The notes under the pieces were generated by a model. That model had not been told where the DNA came from and did not search any database. It saw only the letters and a program-made list of their open reading frames with translations. From Carallia brachiata (taxonomy: Eukaryota > Streptophyta > Magnoliopsida > Malpighiales > Rhizophoraceae): a DNA stretch of 64,000 nt. Position 1 is the stretch's first letter. Each line of letters opens with the position of its first letter. Location of the stretch: the NCBI GenBank assembly GCA_021464245.1, contig JADCRB010000016.1, positions 6,790,461 to 6,854,460 of the forward strand, written 5' to 3'. A program made the position numbers and the translations under genes. Shown piece after piece: positions 53,541 to 64,000 of the stretch.

Positions 53541-55472
53541 TAATATCATCATCAGTATATAGACAAATCCTCTTTGGCAGGTCATCTTGAGAATTTGATT
53601 CTGTGATTCTATGTAATACAAGTTGGTTTAGAGAAGATTAGGAGAATTTGAATGAATATTTAATTGAATTTTTGAATTTTTTAATTGAACATCTAACTGA
53701 GCATTTAGATTTTACTTTCCATTAATGTTTAAAAAAAAAATGAAAGGTTAACTATAAAATTAGAAAAAACCCTCCAATCAATCTGTCTTTTTGCGGATTG
53801 GTTTGCATGGTTTAGTTAGTTGGCAGATTGGTTGCGGTTTGAAATTTTCAAACTGCTACTATGATGGTTTAGTTGTAATTTTTTTTATTATAAACTGCCA
53901 AATTTGACCCGCGAACACTCCTAGCTCATCTAACTTATTGCTTTAATAAAAATTCCTTTTCTGTAATTTAAGGGAAAAGGGATTTCAAAAAAGATTTTGT
54001 TGTTTGTCTAAATGTAAATGTAAATGAAAGATAGGAAAAAGTAGAAATAAAAGAAAGAGATAGGAAACAAAAAAAAACCGAAGAGAGAAAATTTAGATTC
54101 TTGGAAAATTTTGTCTTTTTTATTTGCTTAAATAAAAAAATTTTTTAAAAAATTTATAATGTATTTGCATTGAGAGAAAATGTGTGGAAAATAAAAAAAA
54201 ATATGAAAGAAAATGGTGAGGAAAATAAGTCGTTTGAATAAGTAGAAAAAGTATAGAGAAAGAAAAATGAATAGTAATTTGTGAGAGAAAAAGTGGTGAA
54301 AAAAATAAATTGCTTGAATAAGTGGAGAAAGTTATGAGAAAGAAAATCTAGAAAATAATAATTTGTGATAGAAAAAATAATAAGAAAAATAATTGTTTGA
54401 ATAAATTAGAGAAAGAAAATATAGGTAAAAAATTTTGAAAAAATAATCAACTAATGATTATATTTTTAAACTCTTTCCTTTACTTTCTCTTGTAAAACAA
54501 GCAAGCCATTAGGAAAAACAATATAGTTTGTTATTTGTTATTTGAAGACATAGAAAAATTCTCAAAATAAAAGCAACGAAGAGAAAAGCAGGAAACCCGA
54601 TGAAAATGAGTACCAAATGAGAAAGGAAATCAACATTCAAAAATAGTATTTAAAAAAAGAAATAAATACAAAAAAATTACTAATTTTAAGTGAAATAATA
54701 AATCTAATATTAATTTTATAAAGTAACGAATCTAGCATAATTAAATTATTGTTTAATTTTAAAAAAAATATCATCTTTAACTTTTTAACAAATCTAACAC
54801 AATTTTTAAAATTTTACAAATTTAATATAATTTAATTATTTTTTAGAAAAATATAAGTGGACGAGATTTAGTGGACGGAAAATAGACGCATGAATTTTTT
54901 TGTACAACGAGAAACTGAATTATTGTAACAAATTTTGAAATATTTTTTCATATATTTTTTCGTTGTAAAAATTAAACGTCTGATTGCACAAATAAACTAT
55001 CTGATTGCAAAAAAAAAAATTTCAATCTATTTTTCATCCACTTAATCTCGTCTACCTAAAAAGACTCATATTTTTAATCAATCAAGCACAACCTTTAACC
55101 TTCTCCCAATCTCTCCACTTCCTTCCTGTAAGGACATACCTATAAAATAACCAATTTTAATCTCCAATGCAGTAACACAGCTATCCCAAAAAAGAAAGTA
55201 AAGCAAAACCAGAAAACAGAACAAAGAACATACTTGCAATTTAGGAATTTACCAATGGGCATTGGCTCAATGTTTTTAGACCGAAAAGACCGTCCTGGAA
55301 CCACAGCCATATCAGGCCTAATTTTGACATGGCGGAAGAGGAACACGACATGCCGGCATTGCCAATGGGTTTCTTTCTCTTCTTCATACCGGCAGCGTTT
55401 TCTGGTGATTTCGATTCTCCGCCGCCGATGGGTCTCTTTCTCTTCAATTTCGCCGATTTTGACATGGTGCCC
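53541..55472. other. AT-rich spacer with dispersed repeat copy
   Basis: Contains several near-repeats of gagaaagaaaa..aataagt..gaataagt..gagaaag (54170-54430), and 54655-54800, which resembles 32837-33020. The frames 55140-55346 and 55241-55507 on the minus strand lie downstream of the WRC fragment and may be its continuation. Confidence 0.4.
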
Positions 55473-55715
55473 CTAATTCGGTGACCCAATTTCCGCAGCG
55501 CCCACAATGACCCTCGCTTTCCTGGCCTTCCGCTGCAGCTTAAGCGCCTCCGGAACTTTCAGCTTGTGCTGCCTATGGCGGCCCTGAAGGTGGTGGATTT
55601 CACAGAGCTTTTTACCTTCCACCACCCTCCTGCTGCACAGCCATCACCGGCCGTCAGTTGTTTTACACTGGATGTGGTCCGGCAGGGGCTCAATCTCCCT
55701 GCCCATTATCCAAGA
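55473..55715 (-). pseudogene. WRC-domain fragment of a KDM3/JMJ25-like gene
   Basis: The minus-strand frame reads EPLPDHIQCKTTDGR, TGA, WLCSRRVVEGKKLCEIHHLQ and GRHRQHKLKVPEALKLQRKA, then TAG at 55473-55475. This matches the WRC zinc-binding domain found at the N-terminus of plant JMJ25-like (KDM3-type) H3K9 demethylases, where C..TDGRQWRC.R.V..(K/L)LCEIH.LQGRHRQ is usual. The Gln codon is now TGA and the W-R-C arginine is Leu. No JmjC domain is present, so this is only the 5' part of a lost gene. Confidence 0.75.
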
Positions 55716-55867
55716 TTGCAACTTTTCTGGGAAAATGCCTCAATTTTCTCGCGAAAGTTACGGAAAACAAGCAGACTAGTGAAGTAAGGGACTGCTATAG
55801 ATTTTCTAGGTTACTTTTTCTAGGTAACTTTTCGTTTACCTTCTGGATTTCCCTGTTACTGTCCATT

Positions 55868-56183
55868 TGTTAGGATCCTGATGTGGTGGATCAGTTCAGT
55901 TTATGAGCCCAAGTCATTAGTTATTTTATTTCTTATTTTGTAGTTTGTTTCAATGTAAAGAGTCAGTTACTTTCTAGTGAGCAGACATATAAGATGCGTG
56001 ATGTCTACAGAGAGGAGCAGTCATAAATTTTGTAGAACTTTGTGCTCATCTGTATCTCCCTTCAATGAATTCTTGTCTTTCCTTTGGTTCTTCTTCTTCT
56101 TCTTAAACCTTCTTCTCTTTCTTTCTTTCTTCCTCTATTTTCTCCAAATCCTCTCTAGGTCCTAACACTATTCGTCATCAGAG
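55868..56183 (+). mobile_element. LTR with primer site (partial retrotransposon)
   Basis: A 300-bp LTR-like unit from TGTTAGGATCC to TCCTAACA (55868-56167), followed by ttcgtcatcagagc, a degenerate initiator-Met primer site (usual TGGTATCAGAGC). A G-run of 14 at 56200-56213 follows. No second LTR was found, so the element is truncated. Confidence 0.65.
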
Positions 56184-58403
56184 CATTTACTTGGGAGAGA
56201 GGGGGGGGGGGGGCGGCGGGGTGTGAGAATGGCAATGTGTGTAATTTCAAGGAAATTCAGGCTCCAATTGGTCTCCAAAGCTTGAATGAAACTGGCCCAG
56301 CCACTGGCAGAGATGGAAGATTCCAAAGCCTCTGGGGGTGTGGAACTGTAGGCTCCATCTTTATCCACTGAACTTGAGGCCTATCTTTAGCCCTGTAAAG
56401 GAATCTTTCCAAACAAGGCAATTTCCCCTTGTTTTTTCTTTTTCCAAAATGGTCTATTTTGGAATAAAAATTATGGAGCTGTTAATGTTCATGTATTTCA
56501 CAGATTCACATTTCAGATGACAGCTTTTATGTGTTGTCTGCAATTTTTTTTTTTCCTCCCTGGAACTGATCAGGAATGAAAATTCTGTATTTTTGGTTCA
56601 GTCATTTTCTATTCTCTGTGTGTGTGGGTAGTGAAGCATGGATCAGCAACTGCTTCGGATTTCCTGATTGTGTACAATGCGATAATCAAAGGGCCTAGAC
56701 GTGTTTGCTTGATTTCAAAGGTGGAATCTTGCTTTCCTTCTTTGGTTCATGGCAGAAGTTGCGTTGAGTTACATTTTGTATTATGAATCTATGCGTTAAA
56801 ATTTGGTAACTTACTGCATTATTGCCTGTCTGTTAATTGGTGTTTTGGGTGCTAGAAACTTTGATGTATAGGTCATTTCGGGACAGCAGATTATATATGA
56901 TGAAGAGGATGAGTTTCGAGTGAATAATTCAGAGTTTTGCAGTGTGTAACCATTCAATATTAGATATGAGACATGTTTTTCAAAGAGCAAGCGTTTTTTG
57001 AAAAAGCCAAGTCATTTTGGACCCTGCAGATCCATTCTTTTTCCTATTCGAAGATCAAATGCAATATCATACGTTCTGCTATTTTTTTCAATCTAAGTAA
57101 TGTCCTATTGTTTTGATATTCATAATCAGGTAATGATAATGTGTGGCTACACCTGGGAGAATTTTTTCATATGTTTCCATCATCTTATTGTTCTTTTTGA
57201 ATCAGAAATAATAGGGTCCAGACTGTTTCTCTGATTGTCATGCATGCTGACATGATTGTTCTGTAGATGTGGCTTGCAATGAGAGCCGTCCTAAATTATT
57301 CCACACAAAAATTATAATGCATATACGAAAATTATTCCATTTCATAAATGCATTAGCCTGGTGAAGTCTGCCAGCTGAAGGATACAGTGGATGTCCAAGT
57401 TTGTGTGTACTGCTAATCTGAATTTAGCTGCATAAACATCGTTGGCCATTACTTTCCTGGACAATGTTTTAAAGATATTCTATGGTAATGTGGTGAAAAT
57501 TGTTTTTGCCATATTGTGCTTGAAAAATCATGCTCAAAGCATTGCTCTTGCAATTGGGTTGGCAATCATGACCTCTAAGGAACAATGTGCAATGGTAACA
57601 TAACTGTGTCCGTTATGCTTGCCAAAAAACATGAAAAGTAACAATGCACCAAGTCCAACAAACCTTGCTGGCATTGCCAATGAAAGAGAGAGGGGTTCAT
57701 GAAAGCTTATCTGGCCTGGAGGTACAAAATTAAACTATGCAGATATCAGTTGTAACGTTTTCTGGCACTGGGCCGAGGCCTAAGTCTATCTTTATCTCTA
57801 GTTCCAATTTTTCCGTCTTTGTCTGAACACTTGTTCTCTACTTGGGCACGATCCTCAAACTGGTTACTGGTGCAACAATTTGTAGAAGAATAGCCCGTGG
57901 GCTATATTCAATTTATATAATATACAAGATAACTGTTTGAACTTAGGTTATTTAGAGTTTTTAAATTTTAGGAGATTGAAACAGAAAGCTAAATGCAGAA
58001 ACATGAGCTTCAATTGCAGCAATTCTCCTCTATTATATATGTTTTTCATTTGAAAAAAACTGATTTATAGTGCTTCAAACTTGGCTCTTAAGCCAAGTAA
58101 CCGTCATTACAGAATGATTTTCCTAGTTTCAAAACATAGATAAACATTGCAACTGCTTTAGATTGCTATTGCTTAAATTAGAGGTTGCTGCTGCATGTCA
58201 AGTTTCTAATTGCTGGTTTTGTTGCTGCTGTCACATGCAATTCTGTTGCCGCTCAGCTTGCTTCTGCTGCTATTGGTTATCAGCCGAGGTTGGAGCTGAA
58301 CTACGTGGTTAGCTTCCAACCTCCTTTGCTGACTTTCAAGCTGCTTTTCTTGCTGTGAAGAAAGCTGCTGCTGCAGGTGCTGAATTTGTTGCGCTTCTCT
58401 GCC
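56184..58403. other. Spacer without recognised genes
   Basis: 56184-56400 may be interior of the truncated element. A frame near 56628-56780 (ATASDFLIVYNAIIKGPRRV) is open but unrecognised. 58180-58400 is rich in CTG/GCTGCT. Confidence 0.35.
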
Positions 58404-58830
58404 TGTTAGGATTCCCAGCTTCCTTGCTGTTCAAACTACAAGCAAAAGATCTTAGTTCAAATGAAATGTTTTTAGTTAGAATGTAATTTCTGATTTGTAT
58501 GAAATGACAAATGCAATAGCCTTTTGTAGAGCTATTTTTGTTAAGTGAGATTAGGTATAAAAATCTGTCAAGTTAGCTTGCTTAAGCTAGTAGAGTTAAG
58601 GGCATGCGAGACTTATCTTTTCTTAACCATATCATGTAATATGTACTTTTTATAAACTCCTATATAATGAAGCATATGAATCAATGAAAACCAAGCCTTT
58701 TGGCTTCATCTTTCTCTATGCTTTCCCACTTTCTTAATTTCCTTCTCTGCTGCAATTTCTGCAGCATTGTTTTCACTGTTGCATTTTGCAGCTCTAATAA
58801 CTTTCATCTTCATCACTCAAAAAACCAACA
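58404..58830 (+). repeat. 5' LTR of element A
   Basis: TGTTAGGATTCCC...AACCAACA, 427 bp. Confidence 0.88.
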
Positions 58831-59748
58831 AGTGGTATCGGAGCATCTAATGATCTTTGGGGACCTCTCAAAATCTGTTTTTTGGGTCCAAGCTCAGTTT
58901 TCCATCATCACCTTGCTGCTCTTTCATTTTCTGCAGCAGTTCATCATCTTTGATGCTCTTTTGCAGCCTCATCTCTGCTGCAACTCTCAATTTCTGCATT
59001 TTGCTGCACTCATTTTCTGCAAAAACTCCTCTGCTGCACTTCATACACTTCTGCAGCAATTTCCAGCTTCTGAACTGGTTTGAAACTCTTCCTTTAGGCG
59101 AAAATCTGGTTTTAAAATGCTCATTTTCTGCATCTCTCAATATTCTACTGGATCATCATTTCTGCAGCTCTCATATTCTGCTGCATTTAACTTTCTGCTA
59201 CACTATCATCTAATTTTCTGTTACATTACCAAATCTTCACTGCATTTTGAAATTTCTGCGCTCTCAAATGCTGCAATCTGCATTTCTGCAGTTCTTTATA
59301 CTGCACTTTTAGATCTTCTATTGCAATTTCTGTAGTTTTACTGATTCAAACTGTTGCTGCAATGTTTCTGTTTAGCAGTTTTACGTTTCTGCTTCGTGGT
59401 TCTGCATTTCTACTGCACTAAAATTTACTGCAATCTTTCTGCTTTTATAAATTCTAGTTTCTGGACTGGTTTTCTGCAGTATCATTGCTTCAAACTGCAA
59501 CTTTCTGGTTTAGAACTCTTGTCATAAAAAAAACAGCTTCAAATCTAGTTTACAAACTGCTCAAGTTGCACATGCAACACTCATCTATCAACAATGTTCT
59601 CTCATCAAATTGAAGACCTCCATCATGAGTTCGGGAGTGAACTCAATCTTTGAAGACCTCTATCATGACTTCAGGAGGAGAAACAATGAAGTCAAATCAA
59701 TTTCATTCAAGAAACTCTCTGTTTTCCAGCAAGGAATCTAAGGAGGAG

Positions 59749-60176
59749 TGTTAGGATTCCTGGCTTCCTTGCTGTTCAAACTACAAGCAAAAGATTTTAG
59801 TTCAAATGAAATGTTTTTAGTTAGAATGTAATTTCTGATTTGTATGAAATGACAAATGTAATAGCCTTTTGTAAAGCTATTTTTGTTAAGTGGGATTAGG
59901 TAGAAAAATCTGTCAAGTTAGCTTGCTTAAACTAGTAGAGTTAAGGGAATGTGACACTTGTCTTTTCTTAATCATATCATGTACTATGTACTTTGTATAA
60001 ACTCCTATATAATGAAACATATGAATCAATGAAAACTAACCCTTTTGGCTTCATCTTTCACTATGCTTTCCCACTTTCTTCATTTCCTTCTCTGCTGCAA
60101 TTTCTGCAGCATTGTTTTCACTGTTGCATTTTGCAGCTCTAAATAACTTTAATCTTCATCACTCAAAAAACCAACA
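59749..60176 (+). repeat. 3' LTR of element A
   Basis: TGTTAGGATTCCT...AACCAACA, 428 bp, followed by the CTGCC duplication. Confidence 0.88.
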
Positions 60177-60181
60177 CTGCC

Positions 60182-62336
60182 GCTGCTGAATCTATTGGCC
60201 TGCTGATGGTGCTGCACTATTGGTGTTGTTGGAACTGCAATCAGTTCAAGGCCAACTTCATTTACACGACAACAGTTTTGAGCCAATCGATTTCGATTAA
60301 ATCATGAGGCAAGTGAGAACTAGGACACTAGAATTCTTTGCTGGTTCCCCCGTGGTTTGCTCACTCACAAGGGACCTTTATCGGCTGTAATTAAAGAAAA
60401 CTTTAGCAGATATTAACTTTTAGAAGAAATGTACATATTTTGGAGATGCACAAACATAAAAGAGTCCCGAAAATTATGTTATATACATGCCTATGTCAAA
60501 CAAGGATGCCAGTTACTTCCATTAGAAGGAAGTAAAAATAATGGGTTACTAAGCAACCAGTTCATTAGCATCATATAAGAGTTGTGATTATTCCTTAAAA
60601 CTTAAAAAAAAAAAAAAGGTAAAAAGCTCATGCCATCATGTAAAATAGAAGACCAAAAAAACAAATGGACTATAAATGTTGCATGCATGTATCATTTCCA
60701 GGATCATTTTACCTTTTTTTGAAAAAAATATATGTAGAGAAACTTTCAACAGAGCAGAACCAACAAAAAGAATTTTTTTTTTTTTATTGTACAGACTAAA
60801 GATCAAACTCTAAAGTGGAAACTTGTATAGTTTTCTTCATCATCTCATTACCACACTATCCAAAAGAATGAAAAAGCATGATTGAGTGCGGCGCTGGTGG
60901 AATCAGCCCCTATAGATAAATATTGACATCACCCAAAACAAGCAGTTGGCGACAAGCAAATTGCTAACATGGAAAAAAAATGGCGGATGCCCATAAACGC
61001 TGCACTCAACGATGCTTTTCCAATCTCCGTATTCTCGATCGAACTACTTCGTACAAGTAACAACCAACAACAGATCCACTACTCTTGATTCGTGCAATTG
61101 CTTATAACATCTATATAGCATGTGGAGAAACGTGCGTAGATGCAATACAAGCAACCCCTTTTTACGGGTTGTACTACCATGTTACCAGCCAACCTTTTAT
61201 ATTAGAGCTGCTTTATTAGTCTTTTCGCATAAAAAAATGCTAGGCAATAACTTTATAAGGAGCAACAATGTAAAATCACTCTGATAAGGACAGTTACCAC
61301 CATGCTAAAATTAATTAAGCAGAGTAGATTTTATTATTCACCATGAGAAATATCTGTCAGACATACTCCGAATTTTCCAGCTTCTCCATTTAAAATATGA
61401 AATGTATAAATGTAAGTTTATTTTATATAATTTCAAATTTGCTATTACCACTAAACTAACAATAAGTAGATATTAATTAGAATATGTTTTTGAGCTGCAG
61501 TTGTACCCTCTAATTAGTAAACATCTCAAATTCTTATGTTCATAACCTAGCTGGTTACTGAGAATAATGCCCACGTAGGAGGCAGATGTTCAAATTTCAT
61601 CTATTATTAATGTCTCTCCTATATGAATGTATGAGTTATAATCTTTTTAAAGATTAAAAAAAAAAAAAGAAAAGTAGATAGCCATATGCTATCTATACAG
61701 ACCATACTAGGTTAGGACAAAAATAAATTTTGATTTATTTTTTTTGAAAAGAAAAAGGTTAAAGATAATATTAAATACATTTAAATAACATTAAGTATAG
61801 TTACAGTAATATTAAATATATTTAAAATTTAATTTTTTTAAAGAAAAAAAAAATATAGTTAGAGTTTGAGAAAAATATTTGGTTATGTATCTTTTGATTT
61901 AAATAAGTTGAAGAGTGCGAGGGACATCCCCATTCGTAAGAAACACCTATATATCACTAAAATTTTATAGTAAAATTTACTCTAATAATAATTAATGAAA
62001 TTCAAATTCAAAATAAATCACATTATAAATTAAATTTTTTACTACTGAACTCATCCTTATTCTATATAAAACTCTTATTCTATTTCTCCCAGTTAACTTG
62101 GTTGTTGGCTGGCTAGAATGTAAAAAATTGCTCCCGGGATGCTAAAATTGTACTGCGTTGACATTATACTGGAATGTTATCGTACTACTTTTGCTATCAC
62201 AAGCATTCAACCCTCACGTCTCACCATTTTTGGGTCTCACCATATGCGGCTCCTTAAATTATGCGAACGAGAGACATAGCTTTCTACTGACCCCTTTCTC
62301 AAGCCGGTAAAGTTATATGGATGTTATTGACACAAC
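60182..62336. other. Gene-free AT-rich spacer
   Basis: No gene seen. Short A- and T-runs (60604-60616, 60774-60785, 61657-61668). Confidence 0.4.
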
Positions 62337-62994
62337 TGTAAAATTCCAGTATTAAATAATTAGAGTTTGAAAATATGATTATAAATTACAAATAAAAATT
62401 TTAAATTTCGTGGGGTTAATCTTTGTGCGAATCTTTCGATTAATGCTCATTTCTGATTTTGTTTAGGGGTACATGAGTTTGATTTTAAACAAAAGAAATA
62501 AATTCCATAGCTTGGTTTGGAACGGAAAAAATAAATTCAGGTGGAAATCTTAACTCCTGTTGGAACAGAAAAGAGGGTGAGATTGGAAATGAAAGAATTG
62601 CTTCAAGTCGTGTAACAAACGCCACTTTCCTTAAGGCAAAATTCGCCCTCACTAAAGTGCAACAGAGGTATAATGCGAACTCCCTCACAGGATAAAATGA
62701 AGCACACTCAACTGCAGGTTGCAATACTGAAATTGAGCCCTCGAGAAGTTATTGTAATATCCAAAATTACTCACAAAAATTTATGGATTTTTCTATCTTC
62801 TCTATTAACTATGTGAATGGCCAATTCACATATTTATAGGGAGAATAATTTGATAGTTATTTGGCCAAGATATGCGTCTTTTGGGTTTAGTGGACACGAC
62901 TATTCAAACGTGTCCTTTCATCAATAGACACATATCCATAACTACCAAATTAACTAGGGGACACGACTTTTCTATTTTGAAAATTTCCCCAACA
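62337..62994 (-). repeat. 3' LTR of a minus-strand element leaving the window
   Basis: On the minus strand TGTTGGGGAAATTTTC...GGAATTTTACA, about 658 bp. It carries a TATA box CCCTATAAATATG (62830-62842 region) and in its left part the same R/U5 order seen in the Tat LTRs (tacaaataaaaatttt, cgtggggtt, gattaatgctc, aataaattccatag). The left edge is inferred. Confidence 0.6.
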
Positions 62995-63008
62995 ATCCCC
63001 CGCCATTT
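62995..63008 (-). other. Polypurine tract of the element at the right edge
   Basis: Minus strand AAAATGGCGGGGGAT directly before TGTTGGGG. Confidence 0.6.
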
Positions 63009-64000
63009 TCAAATAAGAAAATGTATAGGATTCTTCGTAATTTTGAAAGTCAACTGCATAAGTAAGGTGTCTTACAGATTGAACCTTACGTAGTGAAATA
63101 TGCGTTACAACATATCTGAATAGTATGGTAGACAAGCTTTGAACCAACTATTCTTATTGATATCCTGTAGAAATATACCACACAGTGGACTATACAATAT
63201 TATACTTCTCTTTTTAATAATTGACACATTAAAGGCCATTGTGTCCATATCCTTTTCATGAATGTTTTAGAGTCAAGTCCTTAAACTCATTGGAACGGCC
63301 TACACATTTCACATTCACATAGGCAGACTAGGGCCCCCGCTTTAAAGCACCCTTTCAAGCCTATTAAGAGTTTTTAAAACTCAACCTCCCAATTAACTGC
63401 GGGTACTAAGCATTATGAAACTTCGGGATGAAGAAAAAATGAGTATAATGCTTCAAATCACGCTAATGATGTACTTTGACTCATTGAACTCAAGACTTGA
63501 CGTTGTATCAAGCGTTGAGTCGAGGTTCCATCATGGGTGATCAATTATGGACTTGAACTCATCCCTCATTTGATGTCTCATTCATCAAGTTATTGTTAAC
63601 CCTTTAGTTAAGGATTAACCTTTTTTTTAATACGCAACTGACTTTCAAAAGTCTTTTGTATTTACTATGGTACCACAAATTATACGCTAAGAGATACCGT
63701 TAATATAACGGTTAACATCTCACCCTTTCACTCTAAAGGGTCATTAACTTTAAATAAATTAAAGGCATTTACTCTAGTGGTCGCGATCCACGAGCGTCAC
63801 AATATTTCTATTTGTTTGTCTATGCTACAGCATAGTTGTTTATAAGTCATCTACTACTTTCTTTTTATTTGTAAAAGAAAGAAAATAATTTGACTTGTGA
63901 AAAGACTTTGAATAATCATTTATAAAAAGTCATGACTCTTTTCGAAAGCACACGTCTTTTCCCCACAAAAGATTATGTCTATTTCCATGAAATGTTGCGT
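63009..64000 (-). mobile_element. Non-coding interior of the right-edge LTR element
   Basis: 1 kb next to the polypurine tract with no open frame of note and less AT bias than the spacers. In a normal element this end would encode integrase or RNase H; the lack of either suggests a large non-autonomous derivative (LARD-like). The rest lies outside the window. Confidence 0.5.

Larger units (their letters stand above)
58404..60176 (+). mobile_element. Non-autonomous LTR element (copy A)
   Basis: 1,773 bp, with LTRs 58404-58830 (427 bp) and 59749-60176 (428 bp), target duplication CTGCC (58399-58403 and 60177-60181), primer site TGGTATCGGAGC at 58833-58844 and purine tract CTAAGGAGGAG before the 3' LTR. 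The interior is related to that of element B: the leader aatgatctttggggacctct, the TTTCTGCA-rich body and the GAAGACCTCCATCATGAGTT end are shared. The LTRs are not, except for short end segments (aaaaaaccaaca; ctcctatata...gaatcaatgaaa). LTRs differ at a modest number of sites, so this copy is older than B. Confidence 0.9.

Noticed and set aside
55566..55787. 73-residue plus-strand frame (MAALKVVDFTELFTFHHPP...)
   Set aside because: It is the antisense of the WRC-domain fragment, which has recognisable family motifs on the minus strand.
56199..56221. G-quadruplex regulatory element
   Set aside because: A plain G-run of 14 followed by mixed G/C; function cannot be inferred, and such runs are often sequencing artefacts.
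58700..59335. Similar Leu/Phe/Cys-rich frames in element A
   Set aside because: Same low-complexity origin as in element B.

Overview
The window is nuclear DNA from a flowering plant, most likely a woody eudicot; the species cannot be named from sequence alone. The evidence is the AT-rich intergenic DNA, spliced remnants of typical plant genes (CYP82-type P450, beta-hexosaminidase, KDM3/JMJ25-like WRC domain), one intact plant-specific DUF4220/DUF594 gene, and dense nested LTR retrotransposons.

Layout. 1-1.5 kb: two opposed LINE fragments. 1.5-5.2 kb: AT-rich DNA without genes. 5.2-10.05 kb: an old, decayed Ty1/copia element (minus). 11.07-16.9 kb: the C-terminal exon of a CYP82-like P450 (minus), split by a young Ty1/copia element (11664-16863) with 446-bp LTRs and a TGACC target duplication. 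17.3-28.0 kb: a Ty3/gypsy element of the Tat lineage (minus). 28.0-31.6 kb: the 3' part of a decayed beta-hexosaminidase gene (plus), with a 1.94-kb non-coding LTR element in an intron. 33.56-43.78 kb: a second, older Tat element (plus). 43.8-46.6 kb: a solo LTR, a foldback MITE and a LINE 3' end. 48.84-51.15 kb: an intact single-exon DUF4220/DUF594 gene (minus), the only intact host gene. 53.2 kb and 55.5 kb: remnants of a membrane-protein gene and of a WRC-domain gene. 58.4-60.2 kb: a second non-coding LTR element related to the one in the hexosaminidase intron. 62.3 kb to the end: the 3' LTR, polypurine tract and non-coding interior of another LTR element (minus).

The most unusual content is in the two Tat elements. 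Between integrase and the polypurine tract both carry about 2 kb that is not part of a canonical element. This holds a TATA box, a 5' leader and a gene for a WUSCHEL-type transcription factor: a WOX homeodomain containing IEGKNVFYWFQN, then a WUS box (TLPLFPEY or TLPLFLEY), then a C-terminal EAR repressor motif (LDLELRL) just before the stop. Each copy has its own lesions, at different places, which implies that the parent element carried an open gene. A second conserved block with its own TATA box and a small ORF of unknown function follows.

The P450 lacks its 5' half and the hexosaminidase lacks its 5' half. Both genes stop at the same Tat element (17285-28008), which has no matching target-site duplication. 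This suggests a rearrangement junction made by recombination between element copies.
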